A stretch of DNA of 64,000 nt from Atriophallophorus winterbourni. Its lineage: Eukaryota > Platyhelminthes > Trematoda > Plagiorchiida > Microphallidae. The stretch's first letter is position 1, and each line of letters begins with the position of its first letter. A program made the position numbers and the translations under genes. Under the pieces are notes generated by a model that worked only from the letters and a program-made list of their open reading frames with translations, had not been told where the DNA came from and ran no database searches. Positions 36,601 through 44,458 of the stretch are shown piece after piece. Location of the stretch: assembly GCA_013407085.1 (NCBI GenBank), contig JACCGJ010023306.1, positions 1-64,000 of the forward strand, written 5' to 3'.

Positions 36601-39600
36601 TCTGTATCAATATGTGTCGCGGAATTTTACCTCCAGCTGGTTCTGCCTGAAAGTCGTTTACTGGGACAAGATTTTGGCATCAAAATATAACTCGCAGCTT
36701 TCCGATATGGTCTGCATATGATCTCTCCTTGCGAAAGCCGGTCTTTTAGTTTTAAAGTCGGGTGGTGACCAACTTTGCTGAATATTTCATCTGACATTAG
36801 TGTGATGCCTCTGTAATGTGTTACGTTGTTGAGATCCTATTTATGTTTTTCCTTTACTTTCCATTGGGCTGAAACTTGTTCTTTCTCTACATCTTGCAGG
36901 GTGAGGGAAGCATCTTAATTGATGTATTCATTCCATGTGTATTTATTGTTTTTCCTTTACTAGCTTTAGTATTACTTCCTTGAATGTTGTGTCTTGTCCC
37001 ATGTGCAGGGTCAAGTAGTCACGTGTAACTCTGGTACAGGATTGTACTTCATAGTTGTTCTCTGGGCTGGTATAATTACTTTCGGATGTTTCGTCACTGA
37101 ACTAGATGACATCGTCAGCGAAGCTTTTTTCGAAGCAATTTAGCGATGGGGATCCCCGGGTTTTACATGCTGCATGCTTTTCATGCACGCCCTCGCAGTC
37201 GGTGTGATTCAATTCGTTCGTAAATTTTATCCAAACAAACGCTGATACATCCGCTACTTGGATGATAGGTTCATGCTTCAGTCTGAGAAGGAGGCAAAAA
37301 CATGCGACTGCCTTTCGTTTTTCGACGAAAACGCGCGAAAAACAGAATCAGGAAATCAACAGACAAGTATTTGCAGAAAAGGAAGACAAATGGACCGAAT
37401 TTTGGGCTTCAGAGGCACCTATCTAGTTATAAACACTAGCGAAGGTGCGTCTGAACACTGTTCAATCGTGTGTGGACACTGCAATACGGATGAACTCAGG
37501 AAAGAGGAAAATCGTTCGCATCAAACATTTCACAAACCTACTGCGAACATGACAATTTCAACACTTTCTTTCTTACGATAACTCCATTTGGGATTAATGT
37601 GGCACAAACCCTCCTCAATATTAGGAAGTCAGCTGGTAAAAATCGAGGATGCGTTTGCCAAAGATGAATGTCACAACCTAGTTGGTGGGAATATCATTCG
37701 GACATTATGGAACAAGCCTAGAACCAAAGATACGTGAAGACAACCTCGCTACACGACATCATGAGCAGAACTCGGTAATGCCAATATAAATCAAAGACGA
37801 ATGGGAATGAAATCGACGCATTCGAGTTTTTCTCGAAGCATGCCACATTCATCTATGAGCGCGTTCATTTGGATAGCACTTACGAACCAAGAAAAACACG
37901 CATCCAACGAAGACAAACAATAATCCCAGCAAATCCATTGATATGAGATCGCACGGAGCCGATACAATCGAGTGATCTCCATCGCAATTCTCAATAAGCT
38001 GAGTAAAGTTTTGCTACTTGTTTCTTGGTTTGGTAACTCTGATGCATCACACATTCGATAGTCCCTTGTGGCGTGTGATCTTTTACGTCAAACTTGCATT
38101 ATCGATTGTGTGAATCGGGCTCTCGGTGCCTCTTGTGCATCCATCTACTGCGCTACTTTTTGCTTTTTACTTCACGAAGCAATGTCGGTTGAACTTTGAG
38201 CGATTCTCCTCAGTGCTTTCAATTTAGCGTCTGTCCACTAGAACTTTTCCCTCTATGTTAGAAATCACTGGCCCTCTACGCTGCAACTGTTAATTTCCGT
38301 GATTTTTGTGACACTGCGATGCGTTCTATATTGCGTGGTACTCCCTTCTTTTTTTCTTCCTCATATCTGTCTAGGCCTGGGCAACTTGACAGTATCTTAG
38401 CCCACGTGCAGTCTCTGACTGTACGGCACTTTGCCTTGATCAGGCTTGTGCTTTCATACCATCTATATTGCGTGAGAACGAAAGTTGTCTGTTTCGTATG
38501 ACGTTTAAATTCATAGCTGTTGAATCCGATGAATGGTTCATGCCATTGAAAACTGACTTTCAGCTGACCGAAGGATGTATGGACGTTTCGTTAACGCTTG
38601 TCACTACCTTCTCTCAACATAATCTTATCATGGTTCAGTAACGAAGCTCAACCCCCTCCGTTAGGCCTGTAGGGTTTCTAAATATTTCACACAGCTTGAC
38701 GATGCATTGCGGACCATGGAGGTAGTAGCATATATTTCCCTATTTTTAATAAGTTATATTTCAACAAAAAACTCGAATTATTTTCCTAGTTGATTGCGTT
38801 GTGCATACTTTCACACTACCACCATGCCAGAAGTCATCTTATCGATGAATGTTAGTGCATCCACACCTGCGTTTCTGTGGGTGTTTCCACGAACCAGTTC
38901 TCTCACGACTTGAGTCATCTTCCATATTTTATCGCTCCGTGTTTGTGTGCGTGTTTCGATTTGCATATGCAGAGCTTGCTGCTGTAAACCAATTTTGTTC
39001 TACCAATCTTCTTTTACACTTGTTGCAACACGGTAATTTGAGTAGAAAATCGATCGTAGCAAGCGGTCTGTGTGTTGCTGGCTGCACATGCAATATATCA
39101 TAATCGGTTTAACTTTCTCAATCGTATCATTCGTGTATACTTGGAATTACTGTTCTTTATTTTCAACTTGTCGTTTAAGTTTTTACTATATTTCTTCTGA
39201 ATACGTTACTATAACAACGATATCACCCTTTCCCCATCAGCTACATTATTCACTTTAATGTTGGATGGTTCAGCTGTCAGTTGTTTTGTTCTAATTCCCA
39301 GACTTATCCCTATGAGCAATTGAGAGTATCTACCAGACAACTTCCCAAGGGCATTGATCAAACGCGATTGGAGGTATGTTTCCATTTCACTGGTGGTGTA
39401 TGCAGGCAGTATTGTATGCTATATTTAATATTATATTTTGGTATCATTATCCCTCCGTAGAGGACTAGCCAGCTCAATCGCGGTTACTGCGCAGCTAACA
39501 CGGTGCTAAATTGGTTTGCCAATTGTGCGGAGCTGCGCGCGGAAACACACTGGAGTGTCACTGTCATCCCCCTTTCTTATATTTGTCTAGGCCTGGGCAA

Positions 39601-41675
39601 CCTGACAGTTATCTTAGCCCACTGCAATCTTATCTGCGCGGCACATGCTTGGACAAGGCTTGTGATTTCCTACATACATACTGAATATTGTTATTTATTC
39701 TCGTAATTTACCCCAAAACGCTTCACTTACCTGGATGAATCATTAATCGATCGATGTTGATGCTCACTGGCCTGTGACATTAGTTCTCGCAATTCAGCTA
39801 AATCGCATTATTGATACATCATCACCCACCAACCAGCGCGTGAGTACCGCAATTTACAGTTCCAGCTATTCCAAGTCATGCACCTCACCGTGTGTTCTAC
39901 ACAAGTTTGATTATATTTCCTAGCGAGGATCGAGTTCACAACCTCCTTCTAATGGATTTCAGTGAATCTCTCGGTCATATCGCTATCATTCTCATGCGGT
40001 GAAAGGACTTGCACTCTAAGGGTTAAATCAGCATGTTTCGTGATCCTTGAACAGGTTTAAGCCCTCCGATCACAAAAGTTGAAGTTTACAAGCGGCAAGG
40101 GTACTCGTCGTAAAACACACGGCGTAAATTCACACATGTTCGCTTTAGCAGGTTATGTTGCACGTTTTACAACAGCTTATCCAAATTTCCTATCTGACAT
40201 TCAGCGTTTCACCCCTGAAAATAAATTTCTCATACTGGCAAACCTTTTAAATGAACACATTTCATACTTCTATGTCACTATTTAACGAGGTGAGCACGGT
40301 CATCCTTCCGGATCACTAATCTTCCCAGATAGACCTAAGTCAACCGACCCCGCACCTGCCAATATAAGTTTTAACTGTCAAATCTGTATTGACGCCACAT
40401 TTCTACTTTCCGTGCGTGCTGTCCCTAAATTTGCCCACTTTACGAATTCCGCCCAAAATCTATTCAAACGATGCCACATGAATGTGCTGCGCAGCTAACA
40501 CCGGTAATGGAGAAACAGGCTGTTAGCTGACTGCAGTTTTCTCCATTCTTCTAACTGCCTAAGCCCTTTACCACTTGTAAGTTTATCGGTTCGTTTGCAG
40601 CCGAGGATTGTTCTGCAATATATATATTCTATGCACAACCTTTTCGATGTAACGAATTGTTGCTATCTCTCTCAATTCCAATCGTCACCGCTAATCTCTC
40701 GACTTTGTTAAACCCAGCCATCGCAACCCACGCAACGTATTTTATGGCAACAATGTTGCATAATTGTCAACTCATCATAAACATCGAACATCGTTTAGTT
40801 ACACTGTCAAGTGGCTGGAAAACCACGTGATCATTACTTGTGTCTAGTTGGTATTGACCATTGCTGTTGTTGGTTTTCTTCGATTGATCTCGAACCTCTA
40901 TTGTACTTTGATTTTGTGTGGCAATATGTGAGGAACATTCTTTCTCGTTACGTCTTGTTGCTTAGCGCCAATTGCTTGGTGCTAACGTGATCATTTACCT
41001 CGGAAAACGGTTTCAGTGTAATTCAGTAAGAGAGCCGTTTCTCAGAGTTGTGGCCAACCGGTATGCGTAAGATATCTTACGCAGTCCATGTTATCTGTTG
41101 AGTTTGACAGGCCTGGCCTACAACTTGTGAATAGAGTGATCTGTCGAGCGCTAGTTCTCCCACGAGGTGAGTTCAGTGCCGACGCCTTTATGTATCATGC
41201 TTCTCATTTTACCTAGTGTGACAATTGATTACTTTCCGCCTACCTCGCTACAGTCGTGCCTGATATTTTATCATTCAGCCCCGGTGTACGGTTGTGCAAT
41301 CGTGCAGCAAAATCCCTGCTGTGCGGCTAACACCGTGTTTAATTGATTGGCAACCGGTAGTGAGCTGCATGCGAAAACACGCTTGGTCTCGCTACCATTT
41401 CTATTTTCTTTCTTTTGTCTGTTTATACCTGGGCAACCTGACAGTATCTTAGCCCACATACAGTCACTGACTGTGCGGCACTTTGCCTAGCTCAGGCTTG
41501 TTCTTTCATACATACACTCAGCCTTGCGTTCTATTAACCTACTACCCATTTTACCAACCAGGAACATTTGACACCTACGGAGTTTGAGGCCATCTTTGGA
41601 ATGTCCTTGTCCGAATTCAAGCGCCTACCCGAATGGAAGCGAAACGATTTGAAGAAGAAAGTTGACCTCGTCTGA
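12603..41675 (+). CDS. Actin-binding LIM protein (abLIM/UNC-115 type), 12 exons, 5' end missing
   Basis: Cytoskeletal adaptor. In characterised animals abLIM/UNC-115 binds F-actin through its headpiece and links it to signalling partners through LIM zinc fingers, for example in axon guidance. The spliced frame is join(12603-12698, 12731-12914, 12989-13287, 14103-14131, 19750-20359, 27689-27883, 29268-29434, 31496-31634, 34057-34356, 35592-35893, 39302-39373, 41562-41675). All junctions have GT/AG ends and matching phases, giving 834 residues without a stop. Domains: LIM1 residues 4-54, LIM2 63-114, a linker with the abLIM motif SASRSPSA near 549-556, and a villin headpiece 774-834. Vertebrate abLIMs have four LIM domains; only two are seen here. 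The start codon lies upstream. Assembly by eye means an extra phase-neutral exon could be missed. Confidence 0.9.
12731..12914 (+). CDS. abLIM exon b: rest of LIM1 and first half of LIM2
   Basis: Preceded by a 32-nt intron ending GTAACAG. This acceptor rather than CTACAG at 12750 is chosen because it restores the LIM1 residues [14 protein letters not shown] in frame. It continues through FYCPEDY and into LIM2 ([25 protein letters not shown]). The donor is GG|GTAAGG, phase 2. The EGEVVT-LGKT-H stretch is typical of abLIM LIM2. Confidence 0.92.
12989..13287 (+). CDS. abLIM exon c: end of LIM2 and linker start
   Basis: 74-nt upstream intron with acceptor TTTGCAG. Completes LIM2 with [11 protein letters not shown] and the last ligands in YYCTAC, then a Ser/Gly/Thr-rich linker. 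The donor CAA|GTAAGC leaves phase 1. Confidence 0.9.
13407..13584 (+). repeat. SLR repeat in abLIM intron 3
   Basis: Long copy lacking the first ~50 bp: ATTGATTTGCC, GAGCTGCATGCG-AAACACGC, TATCTGTCTAGG, CACTTTGCCTGGATCAGG equivalents. It ends CACACAT. Confidence 0.8.
14103..14131 (+). CDS. abLIM exon d: 29-nt microexon
   Basis: Flanked by TGCGTCAG and CAG|GTTAGT. Encodes [10 protein letters not shown] with the split codon. It is needed: joining 13287 directly to 19750 shifts the frame and meets a TAG within about a dozen codons. Inclusion converts phase 1 to phase 0 and gives HRIQ-GTSDHF. Its small size makes this less certain than the other exons. Confidence 0.7.
14316..18230 (-). mobile_element. 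CFDP2/RTE-type LINE, near full length, decayed
   Basis: Minus-strand non-LTR retrotransposon in abLIM intron 4. In element order (high to low coordinates): 5' UTR 18230-17400; apurinic-type endonuclease start at 17349-17134 ([36 protein letters not shown]) and its rest at 16839-16264 ([30 protein letters not shown]); RT remnants about 16200-15000 ([38 protein letters not shown]); C-terminal [20 protein letters not shown] at 14932-14702; a final zinc-finger-like [14 protein letters not shown] near 14400; and a 3' TGTTG-rich end near 14316. Many stops make it inactive. It is related to the 5' fragment at 29745 and the 3' ends at 45.3 and 60.9 kb. Confidence 0.88.
16886..17000 (+). repeat. SLR insertion with 8-bp target duplication
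   Basis: A 99-bp, 5'-truncated SLR (16894-16992) inside the LINE endonuclease region, flanked by the direct repeat ATGATAAA at 16886-16893 and 16993-17000. It starts CAGTCTAGGCCTGGGCAACC and ends in CATACCATACC. The duplication and 5' truncation indicate target-primed retroposition after the LINE arrived. Confidence 0.88.
18222..18266 (-). ncRNA. Hammerhead-like ribozyme motif at LINE 5' end
   Basis: Minus strand: CTGATGA (18259-18253), a stem-II segment GAGG-CGAAAA-CCGT (two GC pairs, one wobble, one mismatch), then GAAAC (18238-18234), TG and the cleavage-type triplet GTC (18231-18229). The flanks GCATGC and GGATGT form a stem I with one mismatch. Stem III is minimal (C-TG-G). It has the same sense as, and lies at the 5' end of, the LINE at 14316-18230. 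The imperfect stem II lowers confidence. Confidence 0.45.
18767..18863 (+). repeat. SLR repeat, 3' half
   Basis: TATCTGTCTAGGCTTGGGC to GTGCTTTCAAACC, intron 4 of abLIM. Confidence 0.8.
19750..20359 (+). CDS. abLIM exon e: long linker exon
   Basis: Acceptor TATTTTCAG, donor AAAA|GTGAGC, 203 codons plus one base. Includes [20 protein letters not shown] followed by EHGLT, which I take to be the conserved abLIM block after the LIM region, then a Ser/Pro/Arg-rich stretch ([20 protein letters not shown]) expected to be disordered. Confidence 0.88.
21369..21740 (+). repeat. Older SLR split by a younger SLR
   Basis: Plus-oriented SLR whose left part (21369-21482) ends at the TATCTTA position of the unit. 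It resumes after the insertion at about 21714 with TCTTATCCCACGTACCATCT, matching consensus TCTTAGCCCACGTGCAGTCT. Confidence 0.75.
21483..21713 (-). repeat. Full-length SLR element (reference copy, 231 bp)
   Basis: Minus-oriented insertion bounded by the 6-bp direct repeat TCTTAT at 21477-21482 and 21714-21719, which defines both ends. On its own strand it begins CGTGCAATCGTGCAG. It passes through CGGCTAACACCGTGCTAAAT, GCTGCATGCTGGAACAG, TATTTGTCTAGGCCTGGGCA, ACTTTGCCTGGATCAGG, and ends in the tail (ATACC)3. No long ORF and no clear pol III A/B boxes. Its behaviour (target duplication, 5' truncation, simple tail) is that of a SINE or LINE-tail retroposon. About 18 copies are recognised in this window. 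Confidence 0.9.
25500..26300 (-). mobile_element. Degenerate LINE reverse transcriptase
   Basis: Minus strand. 26298-26044 reads [18 protein letters not shown], a LLKVCY segment, [12 protein letters not shown] and [10 protein letters not shown], the start of an RT domain (…SSGPDGI…YKSGSRS…LLSV.SKI.GK). 25699-25517 reads [20 protein letters not shown] and LNSK, the post-FADD region. The middle has decayed. Confidence 0.7.
27689..27883 (+). CDS. abLIM exon f
   Basis: Acceptor ATCTGTAG, donor AAGC|GTAAGT. The split codon A|CG joins the previous exon in phase. Encodes a segment with [20 protein letters not shown] and [12 protein letters not shown], a proline-rich region placed as in other abLIM proteins. 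Codon use is clearly coding-like compared with the flanking intron. Confidence 0.88.
28392..28691 (+). mobile_element. 300-bp retroposon with 15-bp target duplication
   Basis: Inserted in abLIM intron 6 between perfect direct repeats TGATCTAGTTGCGTA at 28377-28391 and 28692-28706. The insert starts AACAAGTAGCGCTTGTATGC, and that block recurs 224 bp later (28615), so it is a partial dimer of a ~224-bp monomer. The end GTGATGAAAATGCATGCAAA is inverted relative to CATTTGCATGCATTTCCATC inside the monomer. Each monomer includes a hammerhead-like core on the minus strand. A related insertion lies at 47590-48064. No ORF is present. Confidence 0.85.
28526..28566 (-). ncRNA. Hammerhead ribozyme motif, minimal stem III
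   Basis: Minus strand: CTGATGA (28561-28555), stem II TTGC-AAACA-GCAC (three pairs), GAAAC (28541-28537), CGG and the GTC triplet at 28534-28532. Stem I pairs CTAC with GTGT-G including one wobble. The two-pair stem III resembles the dimer-dependent hammerheads known from Penelope elements and other short retroposons. Confidence 0.6.
29268..29434 (+). CDS. abLIM exon g
   Basis: Acceptor CGAACAG, donor GCT|GTACGT. Encodes [14 protein letters not shown] and [20 protein letters not shown], predicted as a short coiled coil. Ends in phase 0. Confidence 0.85.
29553..29608 (-). repeat. SLR fragment
   Basis: Reverse-complement match to CCTGGGCAACCTGACAGTAT and flanks, interrupted on both sides. Intron 7 of abLIM. 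Confidence 0.55.
29745..30267 (+). mobile_element. 5' region of a CFDP2/RTE-type LINE
   Basis: Matches, in the opposite orientation, the 5' UTR of the LINE at 17.5-18.15 kb: shared blocks include AATAGCCTCTG, AAGTC-AGCT-CTGG, GCGGAACTGCTTC and GGAAAACC...AAACC-CC-CTGCCTTG. The long minus frame at 29674-30279 across it is a by-product. It is cut off by the Penelope-like arm that begins at about 30268. Confidence 0.7.
30640..30862 (-). pseudogene. Penelope-type GIY-YIG endonuclease fragment
   Basis: Minus-strand frame, open for at least 68 codons: [20 protein letters not shown], then [32 protein letters not shown]. The C-x2-C followed by YIG-x-T-x-R and the later EH / GH are typical of the nuclease fused to Penelope RTs. 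The domain is intact in this segment but has no RT upstream, so it is an orphan remnant. The same segment at 63.6-63.8 kb carries two in-frame stops. Confidence 0.85.
31152..31190 (+). ncRNA. Hammerhead-like motif in Penelope arm
   Basis: CTGACGA (31155-31161), stem II AGCTTCTG-TGT-CAGAAGT with one bulge, GAAAC (31180-31184), GTT, then ACC. Stem I pairs GT before CTGACGA with AC after GTT (GGT/ACC in the 63-kb copy). Penelope terminal repeats are known to carry such hammerheads with a nearly absent stem III. Confidence 0.5.
31496..31634 (+). CDS. abLIM exon h with SASRSPSA core motif
   Basis: Acceptor TATACAAG, donor CGT|GTGAGT. Continues the helix ([14 protein letters not shown]), then [20 protein letters not shown] and [11 protein letters not shown]. 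The D-L-D/E-P-x-SASR-S/T-PSA and TRY motifs are, from memory of the family, the signature of the abLIM linker. Confidence 0.9.
31832..31848. repeat. (GT)n microsatellite
   Basis: Short GT run in abLIM intron 8. Confidence 0.85.
32640..32822 (-). mobile_element. tRNA-headed SINE with hammerhead (SM-alpha-like)
   Basis: Minus strand, abLIM intron 8. The head at 32819-32746 has an A-box-like GGTAGCACAGGTCGTTAAGG and a B-box GGGGTTCGAATCCC, as in pol III promoters of tRNA-derived SINEs. Directly downstream lies a canonical hammerhead ribozyme (32733-32689), then a tail to about 32640. Head followed by hammerhead is the layout of schistosome SM-alpha elements. Exact element ends are not defined. 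Confidence 0.82.
32689..32733 (-). ncRNA. Hammerhead ribozyme (canonical core)
   Basis: Minus strand: stem I GCATTG / CAGTGC (six pairs, one wobble) encloses CTGATGA (32727-32721), stem II GCTC-AAATAA-GAGC (four pairs), GAAA (32706-32703), stem III CTCGAG and the GTC cleavage triplet (32697-32695). All core residues are present, so self-cleavage is expected after the C at 32695. Stem III is a short palindrome, so it may work best in dimers (inference). Confidence 0.88.
33315..33548 (+). repeat. SLR repeat, near full length
   Basis: From AGATGTGCAATCTTGCAG to the tail CATAACATACCATACG; intron 8 of abLIM. Confidence 0.88.
34057..34356 (+). CDS. abLIM exon i
   Basis: Acceptor ATCTGTAG, donor TCTC|GTGAGT. 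The split codon T|CT gives VFAS-PRPGY, continuing the ASPxR-type motif. The remaining ~100 residues are Ser/Thr/Asp/Gly-rich linker. Confidence 0.87.
34549..34784 (+). repeat. SLR repeat, near full length
   Basis: From GCACGGATGTGCAATCGTG to CTTTCATACCACAC, with all internal blocks present; about 190 bp after abLIM exon i. Confidence 0.9.
35592..35893 (+). CDS. abLIM exon j
   Basis: Acceptor TTTTTCAG, donor AAG|GTAGGT, 100 codons, phase 0 at the end. Contains [15 protein letters not shown] and a basic block ([15 protein letters not shown]), then [20 protein letters not shown]. No known fold; the basic patches may contribute to actin or membrane contact (inference). Confidence 0.87.
36480..37130 (-). 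mobile_element. Degenerate LINE RT fragment
   Basis: Minus strand. 36860-36700 reads [19 protein letters not shown] (the NYRGI-type RT motif) followed by KLKDRLSQG. Near 37110-37060 a frame reads ADDVI, stop, FSDETSES, the catalytic xADD box of RT. The order of the two is inverted relative to a simple RT (xADD should follow YRGI in element order), so pieces of two copies or a rearrangement may be present. Confidence 0.55.
37235..37580 (+). mobile_element. Penelope-like RT fragment (YLDD box)
   Basis: Plus strand. [20 protein letters not shown] followed by LSFFDEN resembles the catalytic Y-x-DD region of Penelope RT and its following helix. Downstream the frame stays open to 37578 with an SEHCSIV...DELRKEE segment like the ICS...EEL region, but divergence is high. 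It could be from a different Penelope lineage than the arms elsewhere in the window. Confidence 0.5.
38361..38462 (+). repeat. SLR repeat, 3' half
   Basis: TCATATCTGTCTAGGCCTGG through GTGCTTTCATACCAT; abLIM intron 10. Confidence 0.85.
39302..39373 (+). CDS. abLIM exon k: villin headpiece N-terminal half
   Basis: Acceptor AATTCCCAG, donor GAG|GTATGT, exactly 24 codons. Encodes [20 protein letters not shown] then TRLE, the N-terminal subdomain of the villin headpiece (YPYExL...LPxGVDxxRxE). Confidence 0.93.
39485..39680 (+). repeat. SLR repeat, long but diverged
   Basis: From TACTGCGCAGCTAACACGG to GTGATTTCCTACATACAT, starting about 110 bp after abLIM exon k. Confidence 0.8.
41291..41515 (+). 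repeat. SLR repeat just upstream of the last abLIM exon
   Basis: From GTTGTGCAATCGTGCAGC to TTCTTTCATACATAC. Its end is only 46 bp upstream of the exon l start, so it contributes sequence next to the splice acceptor region. Confidence 0.85.
41562..41675 (+). CDS. abLIM exon l: villin headpiece C-terminal half and stop
   Basis: Acceptor ACCAACCAG. Encodes [19 protein letters not shown] and [18 protein letters not shown], then TGA at 41673-41675. The F-x-x-F-G-M core, the PxWK tryptophan and the KKK cluster match the actin-binding headpiece subdomain. Confidence 0.95.
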   Translation, partial: EHLTPTEFEAIFGMSLSEFKRLPEWKRNDLKKKVDLV

Positions 41676-41810
41676 TTCCCAACCGGAGTCCGTGTGTTCT
41701 CACAGTTTGTTCCATCGCCACTTTGTACATTCTACGTCATCATAGCAAGTCTTATTTTACCACCACGAACTGCTGTCATTGGGCACATGTGATGGTCAAT
41801 TCATATCGAA

Positions 41811-41816
41811 ATTAAA
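41811..41816 (+). promoter_or_regulatory. Candidate abLIM poly(A) signal
   Basis: ATTAAA, 136 bp after the stop codon. It is the first recognisable hexamer variant I see downstream. No transcript evidence; a more distal site is possible. Confidence 0.3.
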
Positions 41817-42737
41817 CAGCTCCACCTTGCCATCGATGATTTCACATTTATTTTTGGATGTCCAGATATATCTCTGCGCCTGTGTGTGTGTGTCAGAAAG
41901 TGTTCTTCGTCATTTCATGAACCTATTGCTTCACAGTCTTCTTTTTCCCAACAATGCACTGCTTTCATTCTGTTTGCTCTGTGTATTGCCAAGTATTAAT
42001 CCACACGACTGCTTTGTGTAAAGGTGGTGAGTGGTTTGGCCCAGCTCTTTCGGTGTCTTGTTTCTCAATCTGTTTTCCATTTTTGCGCCAAGTGATTATA
42101 ATTTGAGTCACGTTGTTGCTCTGTGGTTTCTCTCTTAGTCCCCGCACATATTTGTTATCCATTTTTACGCAGTTATCGAGGAACGATGATTCTTTGAATT
42201 CTTGGTTCGTTTTGCGCGCCCCGCCCCGCCCCCTAGGTCCATATGCATTTAACGTGCACTCTGTTATTATCATTTAGATCTTACACGCATGTGGTTAAAC
42301 ATTGAAAATTGCTCACATCCTATTTTATGAACAGGTCCGTCTTGTGTTTTCTTTCATGAAGGGCTGTGCTATTGTGGTGGGGAATCACACTATTTTCGAG
42401 TTCAACATTGTCAGACCCTGTTGCTAGATTCTCATATTCAAATTATGAGACATGCGTTTGTAACTGCACACACAGTGTTAAGTTACGCGATTTCGTTAGG
42501 TTGCCTTCTGCGCAAACGATTTTCAGCACAGCTACACCGATTGCTCTTTGTGGTGTGATTTTCGGTGCTTATTATCAGCTCAGCTTGATTAGGGTTGAAA
42601 TTCAATTGGTGATATACTAATGGAACATAGTTTAATGCTGGCCAAATACTAGGGAGCTCAACTTTGTCTTAATCTGGAATCTTTCTGCTTCTGTTGTTTC
42701 GGTTGCTGTTCCTACTTCCATGCAGAAATTTGTACCT

Positions 42738-42953
42738 CACGGATGTGCAATCCTCCAGTGCTTCTATGTTGTATAGTTAACACCGTGCTAAATTGAATTA
42801 CCAACTGCAGTGAGCTACATGCGGAAACACGCTTGAGTCTCACTGCCATTTCTATTTTCATTCTGATATCTGTCTATGCCTGTCCGTTTTTTGGCCCACG
42901 TGCAATCGATGACTGTGCAGCGCTTTAGCTAAATCAGCCTTGTGATTTTGTAC
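42738..42953 (+). repeat. SLR repeat, long with internal deletion
   Basis: From ACGGATGTGCAATCC to CCTTGTGATTTTGTACC; the GGGCAACCTGACAGTATC block is replaced by TCCGTTTTTTG. Confidence 0.8.
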
Positions 42954-43223
42954 CTGGCGTAATCGTTCTCGTTTTAAAAATCGTTTTCACATTGATCTCC
43001 ATTATTATGTATGGGTTCCGTATCATTCAAGCGCAGTTTTTTCCACAGCCATTTGTTTACCATTTTTCTCCGAAGTGGTCACACGTTTATTCAACATAGT
43101 GTTATTTGTACTGTGTTTGTAATCATAGTTGACTGTGACTCGCCACACCGTTTGTGCTACCACATCAAAGGCCTGCCCGCCTTGTATACGTATTTGCGTG
43201 TGGTCACGGCCAACTCATGAAAT

Positions 43224-43395
43224 AACGCCGTGGTGGCACAGTGGATGTGATATTCGACTTTCTGCAAGCCGGTCCAGGTTCGAGTACCTTTCGATTTCCG
43301 GAAACGTGTCGAACCCAGATCCCCATCATACCCTGGTGTAAAATGGGTACCGACAATAGTTGGGAAAATAATTGCGACAGCCTAGCACCCTGTTC
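43224..43395 (+). mobile_element. tRNA-derived SINE head
   Basis: CCGTGGTGGCACAGTGGATG (A-box TGGCACAGTGGA) and, about 45 bp on, the B-box GGTTCGAGTACC, spacing as in tRNA-derived pol III promoters. The body includes TAAAATGGGTACCGAC, a stretch common in tRNA-headed SINEs. No hammerhead core is seen. Not a functional tRNA: no acceptor stem or CCA-ready 3' end. Confidence 0.65.
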
Positions 43396-44362
43396 GCGAA
43401 TGCACATCAACTTTTTGAGCTAAGCGAATTGGTGATGAGCCACAACGAGCGCGCATTTTTTATACAGCTTTTGACTCGTTTATTTCCACCCGTAATGAGC
43501 TACAACATGAATGCTTTTAAATGTTCTCATACGATTTTTTCTACCTCCATCTCGCACTTGAGTAAGTGGCGCTAACCGAATTTCAGAGGAAACTGATGCT
43601 GGCGACGAGTGTTTCCTGTTTTCTTTAAACTGTGCTCGAAACTTTCTGTATTTGCGGACACTGAATGTATGTGTATATATTTAACACCCATCGTGTTGCC
43701 CCTATGTTTTTAACACACCAAGCTTGACGTCTTGGAAATATTGTAAGACATTCTTCATTTGGATTGTTTGCCTTTAGCCCGGTTTACCAGGCGCTCTTGT
43801 GTCCCATACCCATATTCTTTCCATCTCTATCTGCGCCCAAGTTTGTTCCAGACCAATAGTTTTTTTGGTGTACTTTTGTTTGCATCAAAGGGTTCCACGT
43901 AAGATTTGTCTTGGCTATACTTCGGGTAGGTTTTAGAAGGCATCGAAAATCCAACTCTAGCGACGACGAAGTGGTAAGCTATCCGTGGGTTATTGCCCGA
44001 TGCGTTCCATAAGTGTTCTGAAGTGCCTATTTGGAAATATCTTTAGCCGTTGGACGACCAACACTATCAACCTTCATGTTTCAGAACCGTACATCGGCAC
44101 AGGCTTGACCAACTTGTTGGATGCCTTCATTTTAGTAGTGGGATGCTGGATTTCCAACCTGCCATCACCTTTCAAATCGCTTAACTCCAATGGGGTAATT
44201 GGTTTCACAGAGTAACCGTTTATATCCTCGGTTATTGCTAACGAGGTTGTCTCTGTTTGTTGAGTTGGACCATGTTGCGCTAAAACTACTATTTACACCA
44301 CGATTGATTGGGTGCTAATAACGGCAACACAAACTGGTGTTAATATTGCCGAAAGATTGGCA

Positions 44363-44458
44363 CGAAAGCTCAAGCCTGATCCAGACTAAGTCACGCACAG
44401 TCAGAGACTGCACTTGGGCGATATTACTGTCAGATTGCCCAGGCCTAGATAGATATGC
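44363..44458 (-). repeat. SLR repeat, 3' half
   Basis: Reverse complement of the TATCTATCTAGGCCTGGGCA ... CAGGCTTGAGCTTTCGTGCC segment. Confidence 0.8.

Noticed and set aside
37060..37120. Minus-strand CTGACGA...GTGACGAAAC resembling a hammerhead
   Set aside because: The CTGACGATG is coding for the xADD box of a degenerate RT (ADDVI...FSDETSES), which explains the match.
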